Source: CAYTTR01 sp964440805
GTDB taxonomy: Bacteria > Acidobacteriota > Aminicenantia > Aminicenantales > Aminicenantaceae
Assembly (NCBI GenBank): GCA_964440805.1
Contig: CAYTTR010000007.1
Coordinates: 15,211-79,210, forward strand
Length of the DNA: 64,000 nucleotides
Direction of reading: 5' to 3'
Part shown: one piece after another, positions 34,873 through 43,775 of the stretch
Layout of the letters: each line of letters opens with the position of its first letter
Position numbering within the stretch: the stretch's first letter is position 1
Program-made: the position numbers and the translations under genes
Notes under the pieces: model-generated
The model's database searches: none
What the model was told of the DNA's origin: nothing
The model's input: the letters and a program-made list of their open reading frames with translations, nothing else

Positions 34873-37136
34873 GAAAAATTAAGACATTCTTGTTGTTGGG
34901 AGCAGTTGCACTTGTTTTTCTCCTTTCTGTTTCTCTTTATCTCCCGTTTCCCAGGGGAAAACTGAGTGCGGCTCCCCAAGTATCTTTTTCTATTCTGGAC
35001 CGGGAAGGGATTTTGCTGAGGGAAGTGCTTTCCGATGAGGGAGGCCGCTGCCGCTGGCTCGGTCTTGATGAAATCTCACCGGAATTAATCTGGGCCACGG
35101 TTGAGGCTGAAGACAAGCATTTTTTCCTCCATCCCGGGGTGGATTTTTTAGCTGTGCTCAGAGCTCTCGGGCAGAATTTAATTCATGGTAGGGTTGTTTC
35201 CGGTGCTTCAACCATCAGCCAGCAGGTAGTGCGGAATATATTCAGATACAAAAGAAATTTGTTGGTGAAGATTAGAGAAATCTGGTTGGCATTGAGGTTG
35301 GAAAAGACATTGACCAAGGAAGAAATCCTCGTTCAGTATCTTAACCGGATTTCCTATGGAAACCAAGCCTATGGAATTGAGGCTGCTTCCCGGCTTTATT
35401 TTGATAAACCTGCCTGCGATTTGAGCCTGGCCGAAGCTGCTTTTCTGTCCGGTCTTCCCCGGTCTCCGACAGGGCTTAATCCTTACCGCAGTTTCCCGGC
35501 CGCCAAAAAGCGGCAGGAGAAAATTCTTGATTTGATGCTGGCCCGGGACCGGATTACCCGGGATCAATGGGAAAGAGCTGTGAACCAGGAATTGGCTTTG
35601 ATCCCGGATTCAATTAAGTTCAAAGCGCCTCACTTTTGTGATTTTATTCTCAGCCGGATTCCTCCGGAAAAAAGGAGGAAACTGGTGGCTGTTCGAACAA
35701 CCTTGAATGTTTTTATTCAGGAGAAAGTGGAAAAACTTGTCCGATTCCACCTTGATTTAATCAAAGAAAAAAACATAACCAATGCTGCTGTTCTGGTCAT
35801 GGATAATGCTTTCGGGGAAATTTTGGCCATGGTCGGTTCCAGAGACTTTTTTGACGGCCGGAACAGCGGACAGGTTAACGGCGCTCTTGCGCTCCGTCAG
35901 CCTGGTTCGACGCTGAAGCCGTTCACCTATGCCTTAGCTATAGAGAATGGAATGACTCCTGCTTCGGTTATCCAGGATCGAAGCCTGCAATACCGGACTC
36001 CGGAAGGAAATTACAGGCCGCAAAATTACGATCAACGCTTCCGGGGACCGGTTCGCTTAAGGGAAGCTCTCGCCTGTTCCTACAATATTCCGGCGGTTTC
36101 CGTTCTTCATCAGCTCGGTCAGGATAGGCTTTATTACAGATTAAAGTCGCTTGGATTTGAAAGCCTGGAAAAAGGGCCTGGTTATTACGGAATAGGTCTT
36201 ACCCTCGGTAATGGAGAAGTAACGCTGCTTGAACTTGTCCGATCCTATTCTGCTCTGGCCAGAGGCGGGTTTTTTCTCAAGGAAAAATATATAATCGAAC
36301 TTCAAGGCCTTAAAGAGCAGTTGACTGAAAAATCCGGGAACAATGGGGAGATAAAACCGGCAAGGGTATTTTCTCCCGAAGTTTCTTATATTATTACCCA
36401 TATCCTTTCTGATAATGATGCCAGAGTTCCTTCATTCGGATATCTTTCTCCAATGAACCTTTCTTTTGCCTGTGCAGCCAAAACAGGAACGACCCGGGAG
36501 TTCAAGGACAATTGGCTGGTTGGTTACAGTCCCCGGTTTACGGTTGGTGTTTGGGTCGGCAATTTTGACGGTTCTCCCATGCACAATGTTTCGGGAATTG
36601 CCGGCTGCGGGCTGCTTTTCAAAGATATAATGCTTCTCCTTGAAGCTAAAACAACTCAGGAGGAATTCAAGCGTCCCCAAGATCTAATTCAAGCCGAGGT
36701 TTGTCCTGTATCCGGGTTGAAGGCTTCCTCTTCTTGCCCCGGTTTTTTAGAGGAACTTTTTCTCCCAGGAACAGAACCCAGGGAAGAGTGCTTTGTTCAT
36801 GAGAAAGAAGATTCCGGAGTTAACCTGGCGGATTTCATAAATCATCGGGAAGGATTAAACTTCGAAATAAGATCTCCGGTTGAAGGAGATGTTTTCCGGA
36901 TGGACAATGTTCTTCTGGGTGAATATCAGAGACTGAAACTTGAAGTCTCTTTGCCGCCATGGTTGGAGACAGAAGAAGTAGAATGGATAGTGGATGGACG
37001 GAAGATATCCCGGGTGAAATATCCGTTTTTTTCTTTCTGGAAGCTTGAACCCGGCCGGCACACAGTTGAAGCAGCAGCCGTTACTCCAGATAAAACAATT
37101 TATTCCCAGACGGTTAGTTTTCAGGTTTTAAAATGA
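34869..37136 (+). CDS. pbpC: Penicillin-binding protein 1C
   Basis: 755 aa. An N-terminal membrane anchor (FLLLGAVALVFLLSVSLYLP) is followed by a GT51 glycosyltransferase domain (VEAEDKHFFLHPGVDFLAVLRA, SGASTISQQVVRN, EEILVQYLNRISYGNQAYGI). Next is the transpeptidase domain with SxxK (QPGSTLKPFTYA), SxN (ACSYNIPAV) and KTG (CAAKTGTTREF). The last 150 residues match the BiPBP_C domain of PBP1C, including paired Cys (EVCPVSGLKASSSCPG). It polymerises and cross-links peptidoglycan in the periplasm. The ATG overlaps the alpha-2-macroglobulin stop, so the pair is translationally coupled as in other Gram-negatives. Confidence 0.95.
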   Translation: MRKIKTFLLLGAVALVFLLSVSLYLPFPRGKLSAAPQVSFSILDREGILLREVLSDEGGRCRWLGLDEISPELIWATVEAEDKHFFLHPGVDFLAVLRALGQNLIHGRVVSGASTISQQVVRNIFRYKRNLLVKIREIWLALRLEKTLTKEEILVQYLNRISYGNQAYGIEAASRLYFDKPACDLSLAEAAFLSGLPRSPTGLNPYRSFPAAKKRQEKILDLMLARDRITRDQWERAVNQELALIPDSIKFKAPHFCDFILSRIPPEKRRKLVAVRTTLNVFIQEKVEKLVRFHLDLIKEKNITNAAVLVMDNAFGEILAMVGSRDFFDGRNSGQVNGALALRQPGSTLKPFTYALAIENGMTPASVIQDRSLQYRTPEGNYRPQNYDQRFRGPVRLREALACSYNIPAVSVLHQLGQDRLYYRLKSLGFESLEKGPGYYGIGLTLGNGEVTLLELVRSYSALARGGFFLKEKYIIELQGLKEQLTEKSGNNGEIKPARVFSPEVSYIITHILSDNDARVPSFGYLSPMNLSFACAAKTGTTREFKDNWLVGYSPRFTVGVWVGNFDGSPMHNVSGIAGCGLLFKDIMLLLEAKTTQEEFKRPQDLIQAEVCPVSGLKASSSCPGFLEELFLPGTEPREECFVHEKEDSGVNLADFINHREGLNFEIRSPVEGDVFRMDNVLLGEYQRLKLEVSLPPWLETEEVEWIVDGRKISRVKYPFFSFWKLEPGRHTVEAAAVTPDKTIYSQTVSFQVLK

Positions 37137-37162
37137 GTAGGGGTCGATATAGTTGAAGAAAA

Positions 37163-37415
37163 AAAGAACAGCAGGTTTGCCCTTCGCTTTACTTCGGCGC
37201 TTTTTCGCCATTCTCTCACCGCTCTTCTCGGCGGCTGCGTAACTCCGCATAATTGATTCTTAAAAATCTATTTTATTGTTTTAATCCTTATCTTAATCGA
37301 TATGCCTGCGGCGTGCTCAATACATACTCGCCGTCCAACAAAGTCGGATTCCCTCGAATAGCGGCTCGAGAAGGCTAGCGCCTCAATGTCGCTCCGGGCA
37401 AACCTGTTGTTCTTT
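37163..37415. repeat. Element C: 253-bp sequence with 20-bp terminal inverted repeats
   Basis: The left end AAAGAACAGCAGGTTTGCCC (37163-37182) is matched by the right end GGGCAAACCTGTTGTTCTTT (37396-37415) with one mismatch. The interior is richer in GC than its surroundings and encodes nothing evident. Only one copy is in the window. The size and ends are those of a MITE-like element. Confidence 0.65.
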
Positions 37416-37529
37416 AAGTATTATGATTTTATCCTTATTAATTAACAATGGAGGAAAGCTTATTACAATTAATCATGGTTAGATTTTAAATGACAACATG
37501 ATAAAAGCTACGGTTAGATTTTTAAATGA

Positions 37530-37620
37530 CTTGACAGGTGGAGGGCTTTTCATCCACGATGAATGAAAATGATCATGTTTAATTTTTTCGGTTGCCAATT
37601 ACTTTTCTCGATCGTCTTAA
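37530..37620 (+). repeat. Dispersed repeat B, partial copy B3
   Basis: GATGAATGAAAATGATCATG, then TTTAATTTTTTCGGTTGCC and CTTTTCTCGATCGTCTT follow the second half of B2. The starting segment AAGCTAATTACCCATGGCGG is missing. It directly precedes repeat A copy A3. Confidence 0.55.
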
Positions 37621-37638
37621 TTATCTTCTTTTAATTAC

Positions 37639-37908
37639 TTAACCTGAACTATTCATAAAAAAGGCCGATACTTTTTATATCACAAATAATATGAATAAGT
37701 TAATAGAATTTATTATGGCGTACGTAAATAAAGTATGTTTATAAAACTCTGTCATAGGATTTTATCTTAAATCGGCCTTTTTTACCCTATGGGCGAGCCG
37801 ATCTCGGCGCATCTGCTTCGTTACAGGACACTTGCGGTGGAGAACCACAGCTGCGTGTCCTGTGCCTCGCAGCTGCACCAACCTCGACTCGTGAATAATC
37901 CAGGTTAA
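37639..37908 (+). repeat. Dispersed repeat A, copy A3 (MITE-like, 270 bp, best ends)
   Basis: Ends TTAACCTGAACTATTCAT and GTGAATAATCCAGGTTAA are inverted repeats of each other (15 of 17 positions match). Near the right end there is a long hairpin: ACAGGACAC (37823-37831) pairs with GTGTCCTGT (37855-37863), with an inner GTGG/CCAC stem around an AGAA loop. No transposase is encoded, as in MITEs. Confidence 0.85.
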
Positions 37909-37961
37909 TAAACTAAACAGACCAAATAGACTTTTTTTGAAAAATTTAAGGCAACCATTTT

Positions 37962-39485
37962 TTAACCCAGACTGCCGATCTCTTTTTCTACTTCTTCCAG
38001 TATTCTGCAGGAGCAGACTAATTCCATCATCCGGGTATGGTCGGGGTAGAGGGGCCGGTCTTCATCGAGATGCTCCACATGCTGTCTGATAATCCGGTGA
38101 GCTGCCTGAACTCCCCGGCCCGGTGTAAATTCCCTGAAATCAAGAGCCTGGGCAGCGGCCATAAACTCAATTCCCAGGATACCGTGGGCATTTTCCAATA
38201 TCTGTCTGTTTTTGATGGCCGTGTTCATTCCCATGGAGACAAAATCTTCCTGGTCTGCTGCTGCCGGGATGGACTGAATGCTGGCCGGCAAGGAGAGGAT
38301 TCTCTGTTCAACAATCAGGCTGTCGGCAGCGTATTGGCTGAGCATCATCCCGGACATCATTCCGGCTCCTTTGGTCAAAAAAGCGGGGAGTCCAACACTT
38401 AGGGCCGGATTAGTCAACCGGTTAAGCCTCCGTTCAGAGAGAACGCAGACCATGGTCACGGCCGCCCCGACCATATCCATGGGAAGACTGACCGGGGTCC
38501 CCTGAAAATTAGCTCCGGTTAGAGTCAGTTTATACTGGGGAAGGAAAAGAGGATTATCGGCTGCTCCATTGAGTTCTGTTTCAACTTGTTTCCAAGCCCA
38601 GCCAACAGCATCATGGACAGCCCCGATTACCTGAGGTGATGAACGCATGGAGTAGGCATCCTGGACTTTTGTTTTTACTTTCCCCAAGAGAAGGTCACTG
38701 CCTTCTATGCACTTCATAATAGCCCGGGCCGCTCTGACTGCTCCGGGGAAGCCCCGCAGTTCATGAAGCCTGATATGGTAAGGTTTCATATTGGCAAATA
38801 GAGCTTCCAGACTCATGGCACAGGCGATTTCAGCTTGCTTGAGCCAGCGGTTTATATCGTAAAGATGAAGGGCACTCATTGCCGTAAGAAGATTGGAACC
38901 ATTGATGCATGACAGTCCGTCTCTGGCCTTTAATCCTGGAATCGGAATCCCCGCTTTTTCCATGGCTTCTTTTCCGGGCAGCCGCTGGCCCTGGAAGTAA
39001 GCCTCACCTTCTCCCAGCATTAAGAGGGCAATCTGGGACATGGGAGCCAGATCACCGCAGGCCCCGACTGAACCTTTCTGGCAAACTACCGGGGTAACTC
39101 CCTTGTTGAGCATTTCTACCAGAGTCATGGTAATTTCAGGACGGCAGCCGGAATAACCTTTAGCTTGAACATTAATCCGGCTGGCCATGGCACCCCGTAC
39201 ATACTCCTCCGGGGCCGGATCTCCAATGCCGGCTGCATGGTTGTAGATGAGATATCTTTGAAACTGCTTGACCTGGTCATCAGTTAGGACAACTTCCGAA
39301 AACTCGCCTATTCCGGTATTAACTCCGTACATTATTTCTTTGGCTTCAATTTTTTCCTCAAGCATTTTCCGGCAGGTTTTTATTCTTTCTATTGCTCCGG
39401 AGTCAAGCTCAACTTTTTCTCCATAACGGGCAATTCTGACAAGTTTGTCCACAGTAAGACCGGAACCGTTAAGTATTATGGACAT
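37962..39485 (-). CDS. hutH: MIO-family aromatic amino acid ammonia-lyase (histidine ammonia-lyase-like), ACG triad
   Basis: 507 aa, normal for HAL; AGGGAGGAG precedes the ATG. Family features: YGVNTGIGEFS, the NHAAGIGDP segment (His as in HAL), GSVGACGDLAPMSQ, NPLFLPQ, QEDFVSMGMNTA and the C-terminal GRGVQAAHRIIR. The MIO cofactor normally forms from Ala-Ser-Gly; here the triad is A142-C143-G144. From memory, Ser-to-Cys at this position in Pseudomonas putida HAL keeps activity, so MIO formation is plausible. The substrate is probably His but Tyr/Phe or an aminomutase role cannot be excluded. No hutU/I gene is adjacent. Confidence 0.85.
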   Translation of the reverse strand: MSIILNGSGLTVDKLVRIARYGEKVELDSGAIERIKTCRKMLEEKIEAKEIMYGVNTGIGEFSEVVLTDDQVKQFQRYLIYNHAAGIGDPAPEEYVRGAMASRINVQAKGYSGCRPEITMTLVEMLNKGVTPVVCQKGSVGACGDLAPMSQIALLMLGEGEAYFQGQRLPGKEAMEKAGIPIPGLKARDGLSCINGSNLLTAMSALHLYDINRWLKQAEIACAMSLEALFANMKPYHIRLHELRGFPGAVRAARAIMKCIEGSDLLLGKVKTKVQDAYSMRSSPQVIGAVHDAVGWAWKQVETELNGAADNPLFLPQYKLTLTGANFQGTPVSLPMDMVGAAVTMVCVLSERRLNRLTNPALSVGLPAFLTKGAGMMSGMMLSQYAADSLIVEQRILSLPASIQSIPAAADQEDFVSMGMNTAIKNRQILENAHGILGIEFMAAAQALDFREFTPGRGVQAAHRIIRQHVEHLDEDRPLYPDHTRMMELVCSCRILEEVEKEIGSLG

Positions 39486-39580
39486 AGAGCTCCTCCCTTA
39501 AGTTTAGTTTTCAGTTAAATATAACAAAGCATAATGAAGAAAGCAGTATATGAAGATAACTATAAACCGTCAAATTATTC

Positions 39581-39586
39581 TATAAT
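39581..39586 (+). promoter_or_regulatory. -10 element directly before the methyltransferase gene
   Basis: TATAAT ends 10 nt before the ATG at 39597, so transcription would start about 4 nt before the start codon. No clear -35 or Shine-Dalgarno was found. Confidence 0.4.
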
Positions 39587-39596
39587 AATTGAAGTC

Positions 39597-40475
39597 ATGG
39601 TTTTAAGGAAAAAAGCTGTTTTACTGGGGATTGTTTTTTTGCTCCTTGAAAGCAGTTTTTTTGCTGGAGATATCGGGAAAATTTGTTCCCATAAAGAAAA
39701 TCCGTTTTTTTTAAAAAATAACGGACAGGACATAGCTCGGACTTTAATAAAAAATGACACAGCGGAGACAATTTCCTACTCAATTCTATTACTTAGCCCC
39801 GGTGAAGAGTCAAGAAAAAAGTTAATCAATCCGGGAGAAATACATTACTACCCCGGTTATTTTGCCCTGAAAATTACTTTTTCAAGAAACAGCCGAGAAC
39901 TTATTTACAGGCTTAACCCAGGGAATGTCTATGCTTTTAAGCAGGATAGACAAGGGAAGTTGGATGTTTTTGTAAGCAGTGAAGTTCGAGCTGATTATGA
40001 ATCATCGGTTCCTTTTGTGACCACTCCTTCGGATATTGTCAGGGAAATGTTAAGAGTATCGGAGGTGAAACCTGAAGATATTGTTTATGATCTCGGCAGC
40101 GGTGACGGCCGGATTATAATCACGGCAGCCCGGGAATTTGGAGCCGGAGGTATTGGAGTGGATATCGATCCGGAACTGGTTAAACTGTCCAAAAAAAGGG
40201 CTCTTCAGGCAGGCGTGAGTGATAAAGTAGAATTCAAGGTAGAGGATGTCTTTAAAACCGATATTTCAAAAGCCACTGTAGTTACTCTTTACATGTTGTG
40301 CGAAGTCAATGAAAATCTTAGGTGTTATCTTGATGATAATCTTCAGAATGGAGGCAGGGTAGTAACCCATAATTATCCAATACCGGGTTGGGCTGCAAAC
40401 TTGATTGACACTGTTTCACTTAGATCAGAAGAGGACGGAGAAGAACATATAATTTATCTTTACCAAAAATATTAA
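39597..40475 (+). CDS. SAM-dependent methyltransferase with N-terminal signal/anchor
   Basis: 292 aa from the ATG at 39597; an in-frame ATG at 39534 would add 21 residues that overlap the apparent promoter. The N-terminus LRKKAVLLGIVFLLLESSFFAG looks like a signal peptide or anchor. Residues about 30-125 are a small beta domain (NDTAETISYSILLLSPGEE, NPGEIHYYPGYFALKI). Then comes a class I methyltransferase core: PSDIVREMLRVSEVKPEDIVYD, the SAM loop DLGSGDGRI and acidic VDIDPEL. Similar core modules are widespread, but export of a SAM enzyme is odd because SAM is cytoplasmic. The domain may face the cytoplasm behind an anchor. Substrate unknown. Confidence 0.75.
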   Translation: MVLRKKAVLLGIVFLLLESSFFAGDIGKICSHKENPFFLKNNGQDIARTLIKNDTAETISYSILLLSPGEESRKKLINPGEIHYYPGYFALKITFSRNSRELIYRLNPGNVYAFKQDRQGKLDVFVSSEVRADYESSVPFVTTPSDIVREMLRVSEVKPEDIVYDLGSGDGRIIITAAREFGAGGIGVDIDPELVKLSKKRALQAGVSDKVEFKVEDVFKTDISKATVVTLYMLCEVNENLRCYLDDNLQNGGRVVTHNYPIPGWAANLIDTVSLRSEEDGEEHIIYLYQKY

Positions 40476-40518
40476 GTTTTTAAAGCAGAATGTTTCCTTT
40501 TAAGGAGAGAATATTGTC

Positions 40519-42132
40519 TCAATCAGTAAAAGATTCCAGGCGAGAGGAGAACTTAGATTTTCTTAATTTTCTGATGGCTTTGGCTTCGATCTGCCTTATT
40601 CTTTCTCTGGTAACATTAAAACGCTGTCCCACTTCTTCCAAAGTATGTTCATTACCGTTTTCTAAGCCGAATCTCATTTTTAGAACTTCTGCTTCTCTTT
40701 CAGTAAGGCTGTCCAGAGCCTCTTCAATTTGTTCCTTCAAATTAATATGGACCACAGTATCCTGGGGCAAAGGAGCTTTTGTGTCCTGAATGAAGTCTCC
40801 CAGGAAACTATCTTCTTCTTCATTGAGGGGAGTATCTAAAGAAACAGACATCTGGGAGATTTTCATGATTTCTCTTACCTTGTGGACAGGAAGCTTCATT
40901 TTTTTGGAGATTTCTTCACAGGTAGGCTCTCTTCCTTTTTCTCTGACTAAATTATAAGCTGTTTTCCTTAGCTTGTTGATTGTTTCGATCATGTGAACAG
41001 GAATACGGATGGTTCGAGCCTGGTCGGCAATAGCCCGGGTAATAGCCTGTTTAATCCACCAAGTGGCGTAAGTTGAGAATTTATATCCCTTCCGGTAGTC
41101 AAATTTTTCAACTGCCCTCATTAAACCGATGTTGCCTTCCTGAACCAGGTCAAGAAACTTAACTCCTCGGCTGGTGAACTTTTTTGCCACAGAGATAACA
41201 AGTCTCAGATTGGCTTCCACCAGCTCCTTTTTTGCCTGGTCGATTAGTTTTTGTCCTATGGCTATGTCGCGGAGAACCTTTCTGAAAGTCTCTGGATCAA
41301 GCCCGATTTCGCGATGAATGGATTTTAATTCATTGTTGATTTGCTTCAGTTGCTTGTTGATATTTGCTTTTTCTTTTTTATCTGCTTTATCCAGTATTAC
41401 TTTTCCTTCCTCCAGTTTTTCTTCAAAGAGGTTCATGGTTTTCAATTTTTCAAACAAATCAAAGATTACTCTCTGCCAGAATTGAGGTCTGAAGTCGAGC
41501 TCTCTTACTGCCCGCATGATAATTACAATCTGGCGTCTCCTGTTGAAGGAGGATTTTTTAGTGGCTTGAGCAAAGTCCAGATGGGAACTCAGATTCTTGA
41601 TGCGGGCGATTTTATGGAGATAATAATCTTTTTTTTCCTCAATATTTCGGGTTTCTTCATCTCCCTGTTCAAAATATTCCTGGATCTTCTGGGGATCGGA
41701 CTTTATAATCTCTTTCAGAGCAAGAATGCAATCCAAAGCTATTTTTGTCTTGGATAAAGAATTTGTTATTAATCTTTTTCCTCTTTCGATCTGTTTCGCC
41801 AGAACCACCTCGCCTTCTCTGGAAAGAAGGCCGATATTACCCATTTCCTTGAAGTAGAGTTTGACTGGATCAGTGGTTCTTTCCAAACCTTCGTGGGTGT
41901 AATCCAGTTCTTCTTTTTTTCTTCCAGGTCCTTCTACTCCCATGGCTTCAAAATCGGGCAGAAATTCATCAGCACATTCTTCGGCGAAAAGCTTGCCTAC
42001 CAGGGATTTAGGAATATCTTCAAGATCAAGATAACCTCCGTTTACTCCCTCAGAAATGAGTTCATAGATATATCCCTTTCTTTTCCGGGATCTCCATTCC
42101 TGGTTGTTTTTTGTTGTTTTTTGTAAACGCAT
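40519..42132 (-). CDS. rpoD: RNA polymerase primary sigma factor (sigma-70)
   Basis: 537 aa. Region 1.1-like N-terminus (ELISEGVNGGYLDLEDIPKS), region 1.2 (DPVKLYFKEMGNIGLLSREGE), a charged non-conserved region, region 2 (ANLRLVISVAKKF, LDLVQEGNIGLMRAVEKFD, YKFSTYATWWIKQAITRAI), region 3 (RIPVHMIETINKL) and region 4 (EEVGQRFNVTRERIRQIEAKA). Region 2.4 YATWWIKQ and region 4.2 predict recognition of TATAAT/TTGACA, in agreement with the promoters seen in this window. The ATG has no clear ribosome site. No primase gene (dnaG) is adjacent downstream. Confidence 0.95.
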   Translation of the reverse strand: MRLQKTTKNNQEWRSRKRKGYIYELISEGVNGGYLDLEDIPKSLVGKLFAEECADEFLPDFEAMGVEGPGRKKEELDYTHEGLERTTDPVKLYFKEMGNIGLLSREGEVVLAKQIERGKRLITNSLSKTKIALDCILALKEIIKSDPQKIQEYFEQGDEETRNIEEKKDYYLHKIARIKNLSSHLDFAQATKKSSFNRRRQIVIIMRAVRELDFRPQFWQRVIFDLFEKLKTMNLFEEKLEEGKVILDKADKKEKANINKQLKQINNELKSIHREIGLDPETFRKVLRDIAIGQKLIDQAKKELVEANLRLVISVAKKFTSRGVKFLDLVQEGNIGLMRAVEKFDYRKGYKFSTYATWWIKQAITRAIADQARTIRIPVHMIETINKLRKTAYNLVREKGREPTCEEISKKMKLPVHKVREIMKISQMSVSLDTPLNEEEDSFLGDFIQDTKAPLPQDTVVHINLKEQIEEALDSLTEREAEVLKMRFGLENGNEHTLEEVGQRFNVTRERIRQIEAKAIRKLRKSKFSSRLESFTD

Positions 42133-42266
42133 CTCTATTAATTAAAACTATTTAGGTTTAAAAATAGTTGCAGATTTTTATTATAAAAATATAGCTTTTT
42201 TTATTCTAACATAAAAAAATTAAAAACAAAATTTTTTTTTGCAATGCATAAGCTTTTCTGTTTCCG

Positions 42267-43775
42267 TTACTGAGTTTTTTTCTTTTTTTCCGGGAAAAAC
42301 TTGGACAACACTTCTTTTTCCGGCGGTTTAGTGAAGAAGGAAATAATTACCAGGCTTAACAGAGCTACACCAAGAGCAGGATAAATTATAGGAATACCAA
42401 ACGGATCTCCGTTGGGATCGCCCACGGGAACCATGATAGAAGGCCAGATATAGCCTGATAACTTAAGAAAGACAGTAATTATTGTTCCCGAGACTATTGA
42501 AACCAGTCCGGCAACCCTGGTGACTCTTTTAGATGCCAGGGCTCCAATAAGGGCGGGAGTAATAGCTGCTCCATAGATGGTATAAGCAAAATAAGCGCTT
42601 TCCAGGACTGAAGCCATTCTGGTAGCCATAATGTAAGCCAAAATTCCCAGGACTATTATCAAGCCTTTCTGCAGAATGACTTTTTTTCTTTCCTGAGCTT
42701 GGGTTTTTTCTGTTTCTTTTCTGATATAACGTACGTAAATATCCCTGATCATTGTTGTGGTCGGGGAAAGCAGGTAATTCATTCCGGTTGAAATCACTAC
42801 GGCAGTGGCTGCACCCAGAAGAAGAACCCCAACCGGAAGAGGAATCATTCTTTTGGCTGCCTGAATGATTACTTCGGCAGCATCCATGGTGCCGCTTTGT
42901 ATTTCAGGCCAGAAGTGGGCTGCAGCAAAAACTGCGATTACGATGGCTACGGTTTCCACAATAATAGTTCCAAAAACCCATAATCCGGCTGCTTTCCGGG
43001 CCTCCTTGGGGGATCTGGCAGCATAAAATTTCTGGTACATGCTCTGGACTCCCAGGAGCAGGAGCAAGGTGGATAAGCCTATGGCCGGTATTTTTAAATA
43101 TGGATTTCCCCCGAATTCCGAGCTAAATACATGGAAATGCGACTCAGGCAGAATTGTTTTTAGGGTGCTCCATCCTCCGGCTGCCCACATTACCAAGGGG
43201 GTAGAAAGAATGGTTGATGTAAGAATGATAATACCGTTGGGAAGGTCGGTATTGGCAACAGCAATCATTCCCCCTATAGCGGTGAAAAGTGTTACAAAAA
43301 GGAAAGCCATGAAAGTTCCCTGCTCCTGAGATATTTTTCCATCAGAGATGGCATTAAGAATATAACCACCAGCCTTGAATTGATAGCTGACGATCACCGT
43401 AAAGCTTATAATAATGGCAATAGCTCCTACTATTCGGGCCAGGCTTCCATAGCGAACTTCGAGGATGTCTCCAACTGTGTATTGACCGAATGTCCTTATT
43501 TTAAAGGCCAGAAAATATATGATAATAATTCCTATCCAGGCTCCAGCTGGAAGCCACAGAGAACTCCAGCCAGCTTTAACTGCAAATTCAGCGCCGGCAA
43601 TAAAAGTTCCACTTCCAATCCAGGTACAGATAAGAGTGAATACCATTTTGTAGATGGGGATACTTCTGCCGGCTAGCATCATGTCGTCACTATCTTTTAC
43701 TTGCCTGGATTTCCAGAAGTTCATTATGGTTAAAGCGACTAAGTAACAGAGGATAATGATAATGTAAGTATTCAT
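42267..43775 (-). CDS. Sodium:solute symporter (SSS family)
   Basis: 502 aa, 12-13 transmembrane segments; GAAGGAGAG precedes the ATG. SSS signatures are present: the early SDDMMLAGRSIPIYKM and TWIGSGTFIAGAEFAVKAG, QYTVGDILEVRYG, and the MYQKFYAARSPKEARKAAG loop. It is the transporter class that couples Na+ to uptake of sugars, proline, pantothenate or carboxylates. The substrate cannot be told. It follows rpoD in direction but 134 A/T-rich bases separate them. Stretches such as ISTGMNYLLSPTTTM fit the inner half of the family. Confidence 0.9.
   Translation of the reverse strand: MNTYIIIILCYLVALTIMNFWKSRQVKDSDDMMLAGRSIPIYKMVFTLICTWIGSGTFIAGAEFAVKAGWSSLWLPAGAWIGIIIIYFLAFKIRTFGQYTVGDILEVRYGSLARIVGAIAIIISFTVIVSYQFKAGGYILNAISDGKISQEQGTFMAFLFVTLFTAIGGMIAVANTDLPNGIIILTSTILSTPLVMWAAGGWSTLKTILPESHFHVFSSEFGGNPYLKIPAIGLSTLLLLLGVQSMYQKFYAARSPKEARKAAGLWVFGTIIVETVAIVIAVFAAAHFWPEIQSGTMDAAEVIIQAAKRMIPLPVGVLLLGAATAVVISTGMNYLLSPTTTMIRDIYVRYIRKETEKTQAQERKKVILQKGLIIVLGILAYIMATRMASVLESAYFAYTIYGAAITPALIGALASKRVTRVAGLVSIVSGTIITVFLKLSGYIWPSIMVPVGDPNGDPFGIPIIYPALGVALLSLVIISFFTKPPEKEVLSKFFPEKKKKTQ

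Larger units (their letters stand above)
37137..37961. other. 825-base non-coding region made of three repeat elements
   Basis: No gene is supported. In order: element C with 20-bp terminal inverted repeats (37163-37415), a partial repeat B (B3, about 37530-37620), and repeat A copy A3 (37639-37908), ending with a GAATAGAC-like tail (TAATAAACTAAACAGACC). The three elements lie next to each other, separated by A/T-rich sequence. Confidence 0.7.
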
